Shown here one piece after another: positions 26,434-34,420 of a stretch of 57,115 nt of DNA. The DNA is from Microcoleus sp. FACHB-831. Its GTDB lineage: Bacteria; Cyanobacteriota; Cyanobacteriia; Cyanobacteriales; FACHB-T130. Each line of letters begins with the position of its first letter. Within the stretch, counting starts at the first letter, position 1. Location: contig NZ_JACJON010000023.1 in assembly GCF_014695585.1 (NCBI RefSeq), positions 1 to 57,115 on the forward strand, given 5' to 3'. The translations under genes and the position numbers were made by a program. The notes under the pieces are model-generated. The model had not been told where the DNA came from. It made no database searches and worked only from the letters and a program-made list of their open reading frames with translations.

Positions 26434-26937
26434 GTGAACGATCCCGGAATACCGATCTCCATCCTCATGGCTGAGGACGATCCTGATGACCGTCTATTAG
26501 CTAGAGAGGCAATGGCAGAGAGCAGATTGGCTAACAGTTTGTACTTTGTTGAGGATGGAGAGGAATTGCTAGATTATCTGTATCGACGGAACAAATATAC
26601 TCAGGCAAGTAGTTCGCCCCGCCCTGGTCTAATACTGCTAGATCTAAATATGCCGAAAAAAGACGGGCGCGAGGCACTTAAGGAGATTAAAGCCGACCCG
26701 AATCTGCGGCAAATCCCCGTTGTGGTAATGACAACTTCAAAAGCTGACGCAGACATTTATCGCAGCTATGACTTGGGCGCAAACTCTTTTATTACTAAGC
26801 CTGTAACGTTCGAGTCTTTAGTTGAGGTAATGAAAGCTCTAGGAAAATATTGGTTTGAAATTGTGGAACTGCCACCAGCAGGAGTGGAAGACGGATATGA
26901 ACATCTACCCAATCAGAGTCCTTTTAGTCGAGGATGA
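26434..26937 (+). CDS. Rcp1-type response regulator
   Basis: This 167-aa single-receiver regulator is of the kind paired with cyanobacterial phytochrome-class kinases. MAEDDPDDRLL has the acidic pocket, LILLDLNMPKKDGREAL the phosphoacceptor Asp, VVVMTTSKADADI the Thr/Ser switch, and NSFITKPVTFESLVEVM the conserved Lys. There is no output domain, so it likely signals by protein contact. The start is GTG at 26434, with AAAGGAG about ten bases upstream, overlapping the end of the kinase gene, which makes translational coupling likely. The last 41 bases overlap the start of the next hybrid kinase. Confidence 0.9.
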   Translation: MNDPGIPISILMAEDDPDDRLLAREAMAESRLANSLYFVEDGEELLDYLYRRNKYTQASSSPRPGLILLDLNMPKKDGREALKEIKADPNLRQIPVVVMTTSKADADIYRSYDLGANSFITKPVTFESLVEVMKALGKYWFEIVELPPAGVEDGYEHLPNQSPFSRG

Positions 26938-28852
26938 TGAAGATGACTATATACTGACTCGCGATTTGCTTGATGAAGTCGAACGAGTTAGATTTAGTTT
27001 GGAATGGGTAGCGACTTATGATGCTGCACTAGAAGCGATCGCTCAAACTCGGCATGATGTGTATTTGGTTGATTATCGTCTAGGCGATCGCAACGGATTG
27101 GAACTGTTGCGCGAAGCAGTTGCCAAAGGCTGCAAAGCCCCGATAATTTTACTTACCGGACAGGGCGATCGCGAAATAGATGTCGAAGCGATGAAAGCAG
27201 GTGCGGCAGATTACCTGGACAAAGGTCACATTGGCGCGCCTTTGCTAGAACATTCCATTCGCTACGCCATCGAACGCAAGCAAGCAGAACAAAAAATACG
27301 CGAACAAGCTGCCCTACTTGATGTCGCAACAGACGCTATTTTTGTGCAAGATCGAGATAACAAAATCCTCTTCTGGAACAAAGGTGCTGAACGCCTTTAC
27401 GGATGGAAAGCGACTGATGCTTTGGGCAAAAATGCCGTGCAGCTTTTGTATAGCAAAATCCTGCCTACCAAAGAAGACTTCGGCGCTTCATTTGTTAATA
27501 GCAACTCAAACTTATCATCAGACCGCTTTCCTCCTACAGATATCCAGAAAACTCTTGCTGAGAAAGGCGAATGGCAGGGTGAGTTGCATCAATTCAACCG
27601 CGATGGCAAAGAAGTCATAGTTTCTAGCCGCTGGACGCTGGTACGCGATGAACAGGCGCAAGCCAAATCAATCCTCGTTGTTAATACAGATATCACCTCT
27701 AGCAAACAACTCGAAGCCCAGTTTCTCAGGGCACAACGATTGGAGAGCATCGGCACGCTTGCAGGCGGAATTGCACACGATTTGAACAATGTGCTGACGC
27801 CAATTATGATGGCAATTCAACTTTTAGAGGCGCAAGTAACAGATGAGCGAAGTCTACGGCTGTTACCAATACTGAAAAACAATACTAAACGCGGAGCCGC
27901 TTTGGTAAAGCAAGTGCTGTCTTTTGCACGTGGAATTGAAGGCGAACGCACGGTTCTGCAAGTAAGACATTTAATATCTGAAATTAAACAGATTGCCAAA
28001 CAAACATTCCCGAAATCACTAGAATTTTATACTGATATACCGCAAGACCTTTGGACTGTCTCTGGAGATGCTACGCAACTGCATCAAGTTCTGATGAACC
28101 TTTGCGTAAATGCACGCGACGCTATGCCCGTCGGGGGCACTATTAGTATCTGCGCGGAAAATTTGATCGTCGATCAAAACTATGCCCGCATGAATATTGA
28201 AGCTAAGGTTGGTGCTTATATTGTTCTTACAGTATCGGATACGGGTACGGGGATGCCCAAAGATATTCTAGATAGAATCTTTGAGCCATTCTTCACAACT
28301 AAAGAAATTGGTAAAGGCACTGGTCTAGGTCTTTCAACAGTTTTAGGGATTGTTAAAAGTCACGGCGGCTTTATAAAGGTTACTAGCGATGTGGGAAGAG
28401 GAACGCAGTTTAAGGTTTACTTGCCAGCCGTAGAAGCAACTGAAACGCAGTATAGGGAAGATTTAGAACTGCCTAAAGGAAACGGCGAATTAGTACTCGT
28501 TGTTGATGATGAAGTCGCTATTTGTGAGGTTACAAAGACATCGCTAGAAACTTATGGTTATCGAGTGTTAACTGCTAGTGATGGAATTGAAGCGATCGCA
28601 ACTTATGCCCAAAAAAAATCCGATATCAGCGTGGTTTTACTGGATATGATGATGCCGTCTATGGATGGTGCAACAACCATACGAACTTTGCAAAAAATTA
28701 ACCCCTATGTCAAGATTATTGCCATCAGCGGCATCACTGCAAATGAAAAAATTGCCAAGAATGCTGGTAGTACGGTTAAAACATTTTTGTCAAAACCCTA
28801 CACCTCCAAAAAATTACTAAAAACTATAAATTTAGTTCTCACTGAGAATTAA
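26897..28852 (+). CDS. REC-PAS-histidine kinase-REC hybrid protein
   Basis: 651 aa. An N-terminal receiver ([38 protein letters not shown]) is followed by a PAS domain (about 135-275). A HisKA has H294 in GGIAHDLNN, then come HATPase boxes and a C-terminal receiver ([33 protein letters not shown]). The whole PAS-HisKA-HATPase-REC portion closely parallels the C-terminus of the 1416-aa LOV kinase, including identical strings such as [12 protein letters not shown] and [19 protein letters not shown] chose the ATG at 26897, with GGAG 12 bases upstream; it overlaps the regulator gene by 41 bases. The N-terminal REC suggests phosphorelay input from the neighbouring kinase. Confidence 0.85.
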   Translation: MNIYPIRVLLVEDDEDDYILTRDLLDEVERVRFSLEWVATYDAALEAIAQTRHDVYLVDYRLGDRNGLELLREAVAKGCKAPIILLTGQGDREIDVEAMKAGAADYLDKGHIGAPLLEHSIRYAIERKQAEQKIREQAALLDVATDAIFVQDRDNKILFWNKGAERLYGWKATDALGKNAVQLLYSKILPTKEDFGASFVNSNSNLSSDRFPPTDIQKTLAEKGEWQGELHQFNRDGKEVIVSSRWTLVRDEQAQAKSILVVNTDITSSKQLEAQFLRAQRLESIGTLAGGIAHDLNNVLTPIMMAIQLLEAQVTDERSLRLLPILKNNTKRGAALVKQVLSFARGIEGERTVLQVRHLISEIKQIAKQTFPKSLEFYTDIPQDLWTVSGDATQLHQVLMNLCVNARDAMPVGGTISICAENLIVDQNYARMNIEAKVGAYIVLTVSDTGTGMPKDILDRIFEPFFTTKEIGKGTGLGLSTVLGIVKSHGGFIKVTSDVGRGTQFKVYLPAVEATETQYREDLELPKGNGELVLVVDDEVAICEVTKTSLETYGYRVLTASDGIEAIATYAQKKSDISVVLLDMMMPSMDGATTIRTLQKINPYVKIIAISGITANEKIAKNAGSTVKTFLSKPYTSKKLLKTINLVLTEN

Positions 28853-28878
28853 CTTATAAAAAATGAAGAGTTGCTATT

Positions 28879-29868
28879 TTAAGCTTTGCCGCCACCCATC
28901 AGATACAATAGTGCCATCCGCACCGCAACGCCGCTAGTCACTTGTTGAGAAATGAGGCTAAATTGCAAGTCGTCCATTAGGTCAGAGCTAATTTCAACGC
29001 CTCGATTAACTGGGCCGGGATGCAAAACTTTGACTTCATCTTTACAGAGTTTGATGCGATCGCGCGTTATTCCATACCGTTGATGATACTCTCGCAAAGA
29101 AGGCAACAAATGCTGTGTCATTCTTTCTTTTTGCAGCCGCAATGTCATCACAAAATCGGCATTTTCTAAAGCTGGCTCAACATCCCAATGCAGAAATAGT
29201 TTGCCTGGTCTATCGATACCATAATTAGCAAACAATTGGGGTAATAAGGTGGGCGTACTGGCTAGATGCACCTCTGCACCAGTTGCAGTTAAACTCCAAA
29301 TGTTAGACCGCGCCACCCGCGAGTGTAAAATATCCCCGACAATGGCAATTTTTTTGTCCTTCAGAAGTTCGATGCGAGGTCGGTCTGGGTCTAAAAGGGT
29401 TGTGATGGTAAATAAGTCTAAAAGTGCTTGTGAAGGATGTTCGTGCTGACCGTCACCAGCGTTAAGGACGCCCACCCGCGATTCTAGCCGATCCATCTCG
29501 TTGGCGATCGCTTGTGGCACTCCCGCCTCTTGATGCCGAATTACCATAATATCGGTTCCCATTGCAAGATACGTCTTTGCCGTATCCAGAATGGTTTCCC
29601 CTTTAGTCAAAGAAGACGTTGCGGCGGCAAAATTTAGCGTATCAGCTGACAATCGCTTTGCAGCCAGTTCAAAACTACTGCGCGTGCGGGTAGAAGGTTC
29701 AAAAAACAAATTAGCCACTACCTGACCCTGCAATGTCGGCACTTTCGGAGTCCGCCGCGACAGTACCTCGCGGAAACTCGCAGCAGTTTGCAGCACTGTG
29801 TCGTATTCAGTTGTAGTGAAGTCAGCCAAGGAAATAATGTGGCGGCGAGTCCATGTATTAGAAGGCAT
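28879..29868 (-). CDS. pyrB: Aspartate carbamoyltransferase catalytic subunit
   Basis: Condenses carbamoyl phosphate with aspartate in the first committed step of pyrimidine synthesis. Diagnostic motifs are [15 protein letters not shown] (carbamoyl-phosphate site), [63 protein letters not shown] and [13 protein letters not shown]. The 329-residue length is normal for the cyanobacterial form. It is convergent with the kinase cluster, with about 26 bases between the stops. No regulatory subunit gene is adjacent. Confidence 0.95.
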   Translation of the reverse strand: MPSNTWTRRHIISLADFTTTEYDTVLQTAASFREVLSRRTPKVPTLQGQVVANLFFEPSTRTRSSFELAAKRLSADTLNFAAATSSLTKGETILDTAKTYLAMGTDIMVIRHQEAGVPQAIANEMDRLESRVGVLNAGDGQHEHPSQALLDLFTITTLLDPDRPRIELLKDKKIAIVGDILHSRVARSNIWSLTATGAEVHLASTPTLLPQLFANYGIDRPGKLFLHWDVEPALENADFVMTLRLQKERMTQHLLPSLREYHQRYGITRDRIKLCKDEVKVLHPGPVNRGVEISSDLMDDLQFSLISQQVTSGVAVRMALLYLMGGGKA

Positions 29869-30299
29869 ACGGATAACTGAGAAATTTCCTTAACAAATTA
29901 CACTAATCCAGCCATTGATAGAGGCGCAGGTTTAAAAGCCTTAGCTTATTTTATATAATTTTATGTTATTCCTGTTATTAACTATACATATAGTTTATAA
30001 GTTCCATTTTTGGAAGTTTAACGATAGCTTAATTAAAGATATGTCAAGATTCCATGACATTTGTTAAACCCGTGTTTAAATTCTTAAATTTACCTCATGG
30101 AAAAATGCACGTTAGTGGGGGTAGATATCCAAGCCACTAGGGAAGAATAGCAAGCTAGAAGCGCGTGCCCTAATCTTCAGCCTGCACTCGAAACTTTAGA
30201 TATTTTTTAGCCAAAAACTTGGAACGCATTTTTTCTTTGTAGTGAAATTTTGAGCGTTTCGAGAAAATTTGTTGCAAGGTTACTGTTTATTTATTACTT
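29869..30299. other. AT-rich divergent intergenic region
   Basis: 430 bases between pyrB and the HPP gene with no credible ORF. The region is strongly AT-rich near 29940-30090 and includes a small symmetric motif (gttccatttttggaag) near 30000. No RNA gene was recognised. Confidence 0.4.
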
Positions 30300-30914
30300 G
30301 TGGATTTTATGAAAGGAAATTTACCCCAAAAACGCACTAATTACACCTATTTATCCAGGTTAAATTACAAAAAAATTCAGTTGAAATGGGAAAATTACTG
30401 GTTCAAGATACGTGGAAGGTGGCGTTCGTGTCCCCTGACGTGCCCCATAGATAGACCTCATCACAGACATATCTTTTGGAGTTGGTTCGGTAGTTTCCTG
30501 GCAATAGCAGCAACGGCTTACCTAAGCACGAAAACAAATACTCCTCTGCTTATGGCTCCCTTTGGTGCCACTAGCGTATTAATCTTTGGCGTACCTGACA
30601 GCCCTTTGGCTCAACCCCGTAATGTGATTGGGGGTAATATCGTAGCTGCTGTAGTCAGCTTAACTATTCTGCATCTTTTCGGTTCGTCACCTTGGGCGAT
30701 GGGATTTGCTGTCGCCACTTCCATCGGTATGATGCAGTTTACCGGAACTTTGCACCCGCCTGCGGGAGCAGTTGCATTAGTCGTGATGATGACAAAGGCT
30801 TCCTGGCAATTTTTGCTGACTCCTGCCCTTGAAGGTTCTATTATTCTGGTATTATGCGCTGTGGTTTTTAATAATCTGGCAGAAGAAAGGACTTATCCAA
30901 AGCACTGGCTGTAA
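30300..30914 (+). CDS. HPP-family integral membrane protein
   Basis: A 204-aa protein. The family signature HPPAGA occurs in the segment QFTGTLHPPAGAVALVVMM, together with PLLMAPFGATSVLIFGVPDSPLAQPRNVIGGN. Four to five hydrophobic segments follow a basic N-terminal 55 residues. HPP proteins are membrane proteins; cyanobacterial and plastid members have been linked to nitrite transport, but I cannot tell whether this one does that. Start candidates are GTG 30300 and ATG 30309, neither with a good ribosome site. A decayed second copy follows directly downstream. Confidence 0.8.
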   Translation: MDFMKGNLPQKRTNYTYLSRLNYKKIQLKWENYWFKIRGRWRSCPLTCPIDRPHHRHIFWSWFGSFLAIAATAYLSTKTNTPLLMAPFGATSVLIFGVPDSPLAQPRNVIGGNIVAAVVSLTILHLFGSSPWAMGFAVATSIGMMQFTGTLHPPAGAVALVVMMTKASWQFLLTPALEGSIILVLCAVVFNNLAEERTYPKHWL

Positions 30915-30987
30915 GAAGTTTAAAGTTGCTGAAGTAAATGATATTTTAACGTTTTCATGTTCATGTATTGCCTATTCAATCATATTA

Positions 30988-31298
30988 TCCCGAAGCCACA
31001 AACTGGTAATGCGATAGACGGGAATTTCATTGCTACTTTAGTCAGCCTGACTATTCTCTATCTTTTGGTTTTGAACTTTGGCCAGGGGGTATGGCAGTAG
31101 CAACTGCAATTGGAAGTATGCAATTAATTAAAACTCTACATCTCCCTTGGGAAGCAGTAGCGTTAGCCATAATTATGACTAACGCAAAGTAGCACTTTTA
31201 CTAACCTCTGCAATTGAAGGCTCCATTATTCTGGTGCTTAGGCTGTGGTTTGTAATAATGTTGTAGAAAATAGGAATTATCCTAAGCATTGGCTATAA
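30988..31298 (+). pseudogene. Decayed tandem copy of the HPP gene (3' part)
   Basis: Translation in shifting frames gives pieces that match the intact gene upstream: KPQTGNAIDGNFIATLVSLTILYL (compare QPRNVIGGNIVAAVVSLTILHL), then blocks corresponding to ATSIGMMQ, the HPP region, LEGSIILV, and the ending NYPKHWL-stop (compare TYPKHWL-stop). Several frameshifts and internal stops are present. The 3' flanks also match (gttgctgaagt follows both stops), so this is a tandem duplication that has decayed rather than an independent gene. The HPP motif itself is lost (LHLPWEA in its place). Confidence 0.8.
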
Positions 31299-31421
31299 AA
31301 AATTGGTGTTGCTGAAGTTAGATATAACTTGAGGTTTTAATGCTAGAATTCGTGTTCTAAAACATCCTACCTCTCGCTAACACCAAATTTTTACTATGGT
31401 GAACCGAACGTAATTGACCGC

Positions 31422-32771
31422 TCATCTTGCTACTATCTTTAAAGCAAATGAAATCAGGCTGAGAAAGGTCAAAAAACCGACTGCATCTAGCATGGTAGTT
31501 AGTAGCGGCCCGCTAATTAGCGCCGGATCTAGCTTTAATCGCTTCAAACCCATTGGCAGTAACGTTCCCAGTGCGGCGGCTATGAACACATTCACACACA
31601 TCACGAGTGCTGCCACGATCGCTACCCATCGCTCGTTAGCAGGCGACCAAATTAAAGACAGGATACCCAACGACAAGCCCAATGCCACGGCTGTACCCAC
31701 CCCAGCTAGGAGTTCCTTGCGGAGAATTTGTGGTGTATCAGCAGGAGTTACTTCGCCGACACCCAGCCCGCGCACTGTTACAGATAAAGCCTGAATGGCG
31801 ACATTACCGCTGGCGTTGGACAAAATTGGCATGATCACGGCTAGGACGGGGACAACTGAAATCACGCCTTGAAAGGGCGCGATCGCACTTGCGGCTGCAA
31901 TGTACAAACCAATATTCCCGACCAGCCAAGGCAGACGCTTGCGGATTGTCACTAATGGAGGAGACAAAGCTGCTTCGTCGCCGCCGCTGACGCCAGCCAG
32001 TTTCTGAATATCTTCAGTTGCTTCCTCTTCTAAAATGTCCACCACGTCATCAATGGTGATAATGCCCACTAGCCGATCTTCTCGATCGACTACAGGAAGG
32101 GCTATCAAGTCATAGCGCTTCATTGTTTGGGCAGCTTCTTCTTGGGGAGTTTCGGTATAAGCTTTGACGACGCGATCGCTAGCAATATCCCGAATCAGAA
32201 CATCAGGAATCGTAAACAGCAATTGCCTCAACGAAACTACCTGCACTAACTTGCGGTTGTTGTCGGTGACGTAGGCGTAGTAAATCGTTTCCTTATCTCG
32301 GTCGGAGAGGCGGATTTTGCTCAAAGCTTCTCCTACCGTCAATCCCTCGCGCAGGCGCACGTATTCTGTTGTCATCACGCGCCCTGTCGTGCCTTCTGGA
32401 TAACCCAAAATCATCGACGTTGCCTGTCGTTCAGTCGGGCTGAGTTGCTGCACCAGCCGCTTGACTATCCCAGCAGGCAACTCATCAAACAATTCTGCCC
32501 TGTCATCAGGGCGCATAGATTCAACAATCTGGCAAACCTGGGTGTCGTGAAGCGAACCAATTAGCTCTTCCTGCACTTCAGGCGGTAGATACTCAAATAC
32601 GTCAATCGCCTGATCTTTTTTGAGCAAGCGAAAAGCGATCGCCCGCCGTTCTGCGGGCAGTTCAGCAATGTAATCCCCTACATCTACAGCGGGTATGCGA
32701 TTCAGTTCCGACTTCAACTGGTTTAAATCGCCAATATCCGACAGCGCAACACGTCCTTCTTGGGTGAGCAT
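31422..32771 (-). CDS. mgtE: Magnesium transporter MgtE
   Basis: This 449-aa Mg2+ channel has three parts. An N-terminal superhelical domain (about 1-130) includes RPDDRAELFDELPAGIVKRLVQQL. Two CBS domains span about 135-255, with ALPVVDREDRLVGIITIDDVVDILEEEATEDIQKLAG at the Mg-sensing junction. Five membrane helices span about 275-449, with the pore signature SNASGNVAIQALSVTVRGL. Mg2+ bound between the CBS and N domains closes the channel in characterised homologues. The ATG at 32771 has AGGAGG four bases upstream. A stable hairpin lies directly before that ribosome site. Confidence 0.93.
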   Translation of the reverse strand: MLTQEGRVALSDIGDLNQLKSELNRIPAVDVGDYIAELPAERRAIAFRLLKKDQAIDVFEYLPPEVQEELIGSLHDTQVCQIVESMRPDDRAELFDELPAGIVKRLVQQLSPTERQATSMILGYPEGTTGRVMTTEYVRLREGLTVGEALSKIRLSDRDKETIYYAYVTDNNRKLVQVVSLRQLLFTIPDVLIRDIASDRVVKAYTETPQEEAAQTMKRYDLIALPVVDREDRLVGIITIDDVVDILEEEATEDIQKLAGVSGGDEAALSPPLVTIRKRLPWLVGNIGLYIAAASAIAPFQGVISVVPVLAVIMPILSNASGNVAIQALSVTVRGLGVGEVTPADTPQILRKELLAGVGTAVALGLSLGILSLIWSPANERWVAIVAALVMCVNVFIAAALGTLLPMGLKRLKLDPALISGPLLTTMLDAVGFLTFLSLISFALKIVAR

Positions 32772-32784
32772 CAAACCTCCTAGT

Positions 32785-32822
32785 CTCCCCTAACCGGGAG
32801 ATTAGATGCCCGGTTAGAGGAG
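32785..32822 (-). promoter_or_regulatory. Hairpin in the mgtE leader next to the Shine-Dalgarno
   Basis: In the mRNA sense, CUCCUCUAACCGGG pairs with CCCGGUUAGGGGAG to give a 14-bp stem (one G-U pair) with a 10-base loop. The stem ends three bases before the AGGAGG of mgtE. The 5' arm begins with CUCCU, which could instead pair with AGGAG of the ribosome site, so two exclusive structures are conceivable. No T tract follows, so this is not a simple terminator. A role in Mg2+ control is inference. Confidence 0.55.
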
Positions 32823-32982
32823 TTTACTACTGTCAGGGAATGGACTTTGGTCCATAGAATCTTTAGAAATCAACACTGATATTAGCTAGGAATACCAGTA
32901 AATCTATGCTAGCCCCTGAAGGTGCAATCCACAATCATGATTTGTTCGGTACAAGTCACTCTAAATCCAGATTTCACCAGTT

Positions 32983-33543
32983 ATGAACCATATTCAAAAA
33001 TATCTTGCAACCGTAGCACTTGCCGCTACTGTCGTTAGTCTTAGTAGTTGTACTTCTCCAGCAGATAACCGCCAAGTTGAAGCGGCGCTAGATACTCCTA
33101 ATCAGCCTGCTCCTGCTGTCACAACACCAGGAGTAATTCCGCCTTCAAAGACTGCTGGGAATATTGCAGCTTCTATAGCTGCGGACAAAAACACAGTCAC
33201 AGTAACTATCTATAAACCAGATAATCAATGCCAAGATCTGGTGGCAGAAAAAGTAGCCGTTCCATCTGCGCGTACCGTAGAAGCGGCGGTGGGTAGAGTC
33301 ATTGAGGATCGAGCCAACTCAGATTTTAATCTTGCTGGGTATCGCGTCAGCGTTAATTCACAAACTGGTGTAGCTACAGTTGATATGCGCGTATCGGGTA
33401 ATTCTAGACGCCAATTTGTCTCTTTGTCTTCGTGCGAACAGTTTGCTCTCTTTGGTAGCTTGCGGAAAACTTTAACCAGTAACTCGCAATGGAAGATTAA
33501 AGATGTTCGTTTCACCGAGCAAGGGGAAGAAATTTACCTCTAA
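32983..33543 (+). CDS. Putative lipoprotein with GerMN-like domain
   Basis: 186 aa. The N-terminus is a lipoprotein signal peptide: MNHIQK basic start, hydrophobic core, and lipobox VSLSSC with Cys near residue 23. A Pro/Ala/Thr linker follows. The C-terminal about 110 residues (TVTVTIYKPDNQCQDL, EAAVGRVIEDR, GYRVSVNSQTGVATVDMRV, LFGSLRKTLTSN, IKDVRF) have the pattern of GerMN / sporulation-lipoprotein domains: strand, helix, glycine-containing strands, and a helix before a final strand. Function unknown; likely anchored in a membrane facing the periplasm. Its stop overlaps the convergent glycosylase gene by four bases. Confidence 0.65.
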   Translation: MNHIQKYLATVALAATVVSLSSCTSPADNRQVEAALDTPNQPAPAVTTPGVIPPSKTAGNIAASIAADKNTVTVTIYKPDNQCQDLVAEKVAVPSARTVEAAVGRVIEDRANSDFNLAGYRVSVNSQTGVATVDMRVSGNSRRQFVSLSSCEQFALFGSLRKTLTSNSQWKIKDVRFTEQGEEIYL

Positions 33544-34136
33544 AGCTTAGAGACAGAAGGACACTTATTCAAATACCATCGCAGGGGTAAATCAGCCCCC
33601 TGCGATAAGCCAATCCTAGTAGTTTGTACAATGTCTGCTTGAAATTGCTCTAGCCTATGTTCCAGCCATAGGGGGTTCCCCTGTTGCAATACAAGTGCAT
33701 TCAAACTCAAGTCAATTTGCAGAACTTGGCAGAGTTTACCCGGTCCAGCGGCAATTCTATGCACTTTCGACGCTGGAGGTTGGTCAATCCAAGGCGGTAC
33801 TGATTCTAGCTGCAAGGCACGAATTAAAACTGCGCTGGGAACTCCTTCGCTGTCCGTGACAATATTAAGGCAGCGATACAAACCATATATTAAATAGACA
33901 TAACTTCTTCCGGCTGGCCCAAACATCACCTCATTGCGCCTTGTGCGTCGTCGGTAGGCGTGACAAGCTGGATCGTCTGGCCCGTAGGCTTCTGTTTCCA
34001 CAATTATTCCGCGAACAATCTCGCCATTGGGCAGCAAGCGCACTAACGTGCAGCCTATAAGATCTGGCGCTACTAAGGTTGATGGACGCGCCAGCCAATT
34101 AGGTTCTACAATCTGAGTAAATTTGCTAAAATTCAT
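33540..34136 (-). CDS. DNA-3-methyladenine glycosylase (AAG/MPG family)
   Basis: Base-excision repair enzyme removing alkylated purines. It has 198 residues, matching the AAG family. Motifs: PDLIGCTLVRLL, GIIVETEAYGPDDPACHAYRRRTRRNEVMFGPAGRSYVYLIYGLYRCLNIV, with the catalytic Glu in VETEAY, the intercalating and DNA-contacting Tyr-rich segment, and VLIRALQ. GPGKLCQVLQID contains the conserved G-P-x-K-L block. It is convergent with the lipoprotein gene, the last four bases being shared. No other repair gene is adjacent. Confidence 0.93.
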   Translation of the reverse strand: MNFSKFTQIVEPNWLARPSTLVAPDLIGCTLVRLLPNGEIVRGIIVETEAYGPDDPACHAYRRRTRRNEVMFGPAGRSYVYLIYGLYRCLNIVTDSEGVPSAVLIRALQLESVPPWIDQPPASKVHRIAAGPGKLCQVLQIDLSLNALVLQQGNPLWLEHRLEQFQADIVQTTRIGLSQGADLPLRWYLNKCPSVSKL

Positions 34137-34178
34137 CAGTAAATATACCCAAATTAAACTCTACCTTCCTAAAAAACA

Positions 34179-34301
34179 ATGGATGTCAAGCTAGCTTTAG
34201 CAATATTAACAGTTGTGTTTACTGTCTCGTGCCTGTTCTTTGGCACTAAAAATGGATTCTACGATTCTGACAACTATCATGGGAACGGTTCTGCCCACTA
34301 A
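34179..34301 (+). CDS. ndhP: 40-aa single-helix protein, probable NDH-1 subunit NdhP
   Basis: ATG to TAA, 40 residues. One membrane helix spans about residues 4-22 (KLALAILTVVFTVSCLFF), and the polar tail reads GTKNGFYDSDNYHGNGSAH. That tail is, from memory, characteristic of NdhP, the about 40-residue subunit of the cyanobacterial NAD(P)H dehydrogenase-like complex (NDH-1) in the thylakoid membrane, where it stabilises the complex used in respiration and cyclic electron flow. It starts 42 bases from the divergent glycosylase start. The ribosome site is weak. The name is my recollection and not verified by alignment; coding status itself looks firm. Confidence 0.6.
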   Translation: MDVKLALAILTVVFTVSCLFFGTKNGFYDSDNYHGNGSAH

Positions 34302-34420
34302 AAGCGATTAGCAATTAGGAATTTGGCAATAGAGTTATGAGTAAACTTACGAATAACTCGTAAGACTTATTAATTCAAAACTCCCTCCACTCCCCATGCC
34401 CCATTCGCGAGTCCCCAAGG

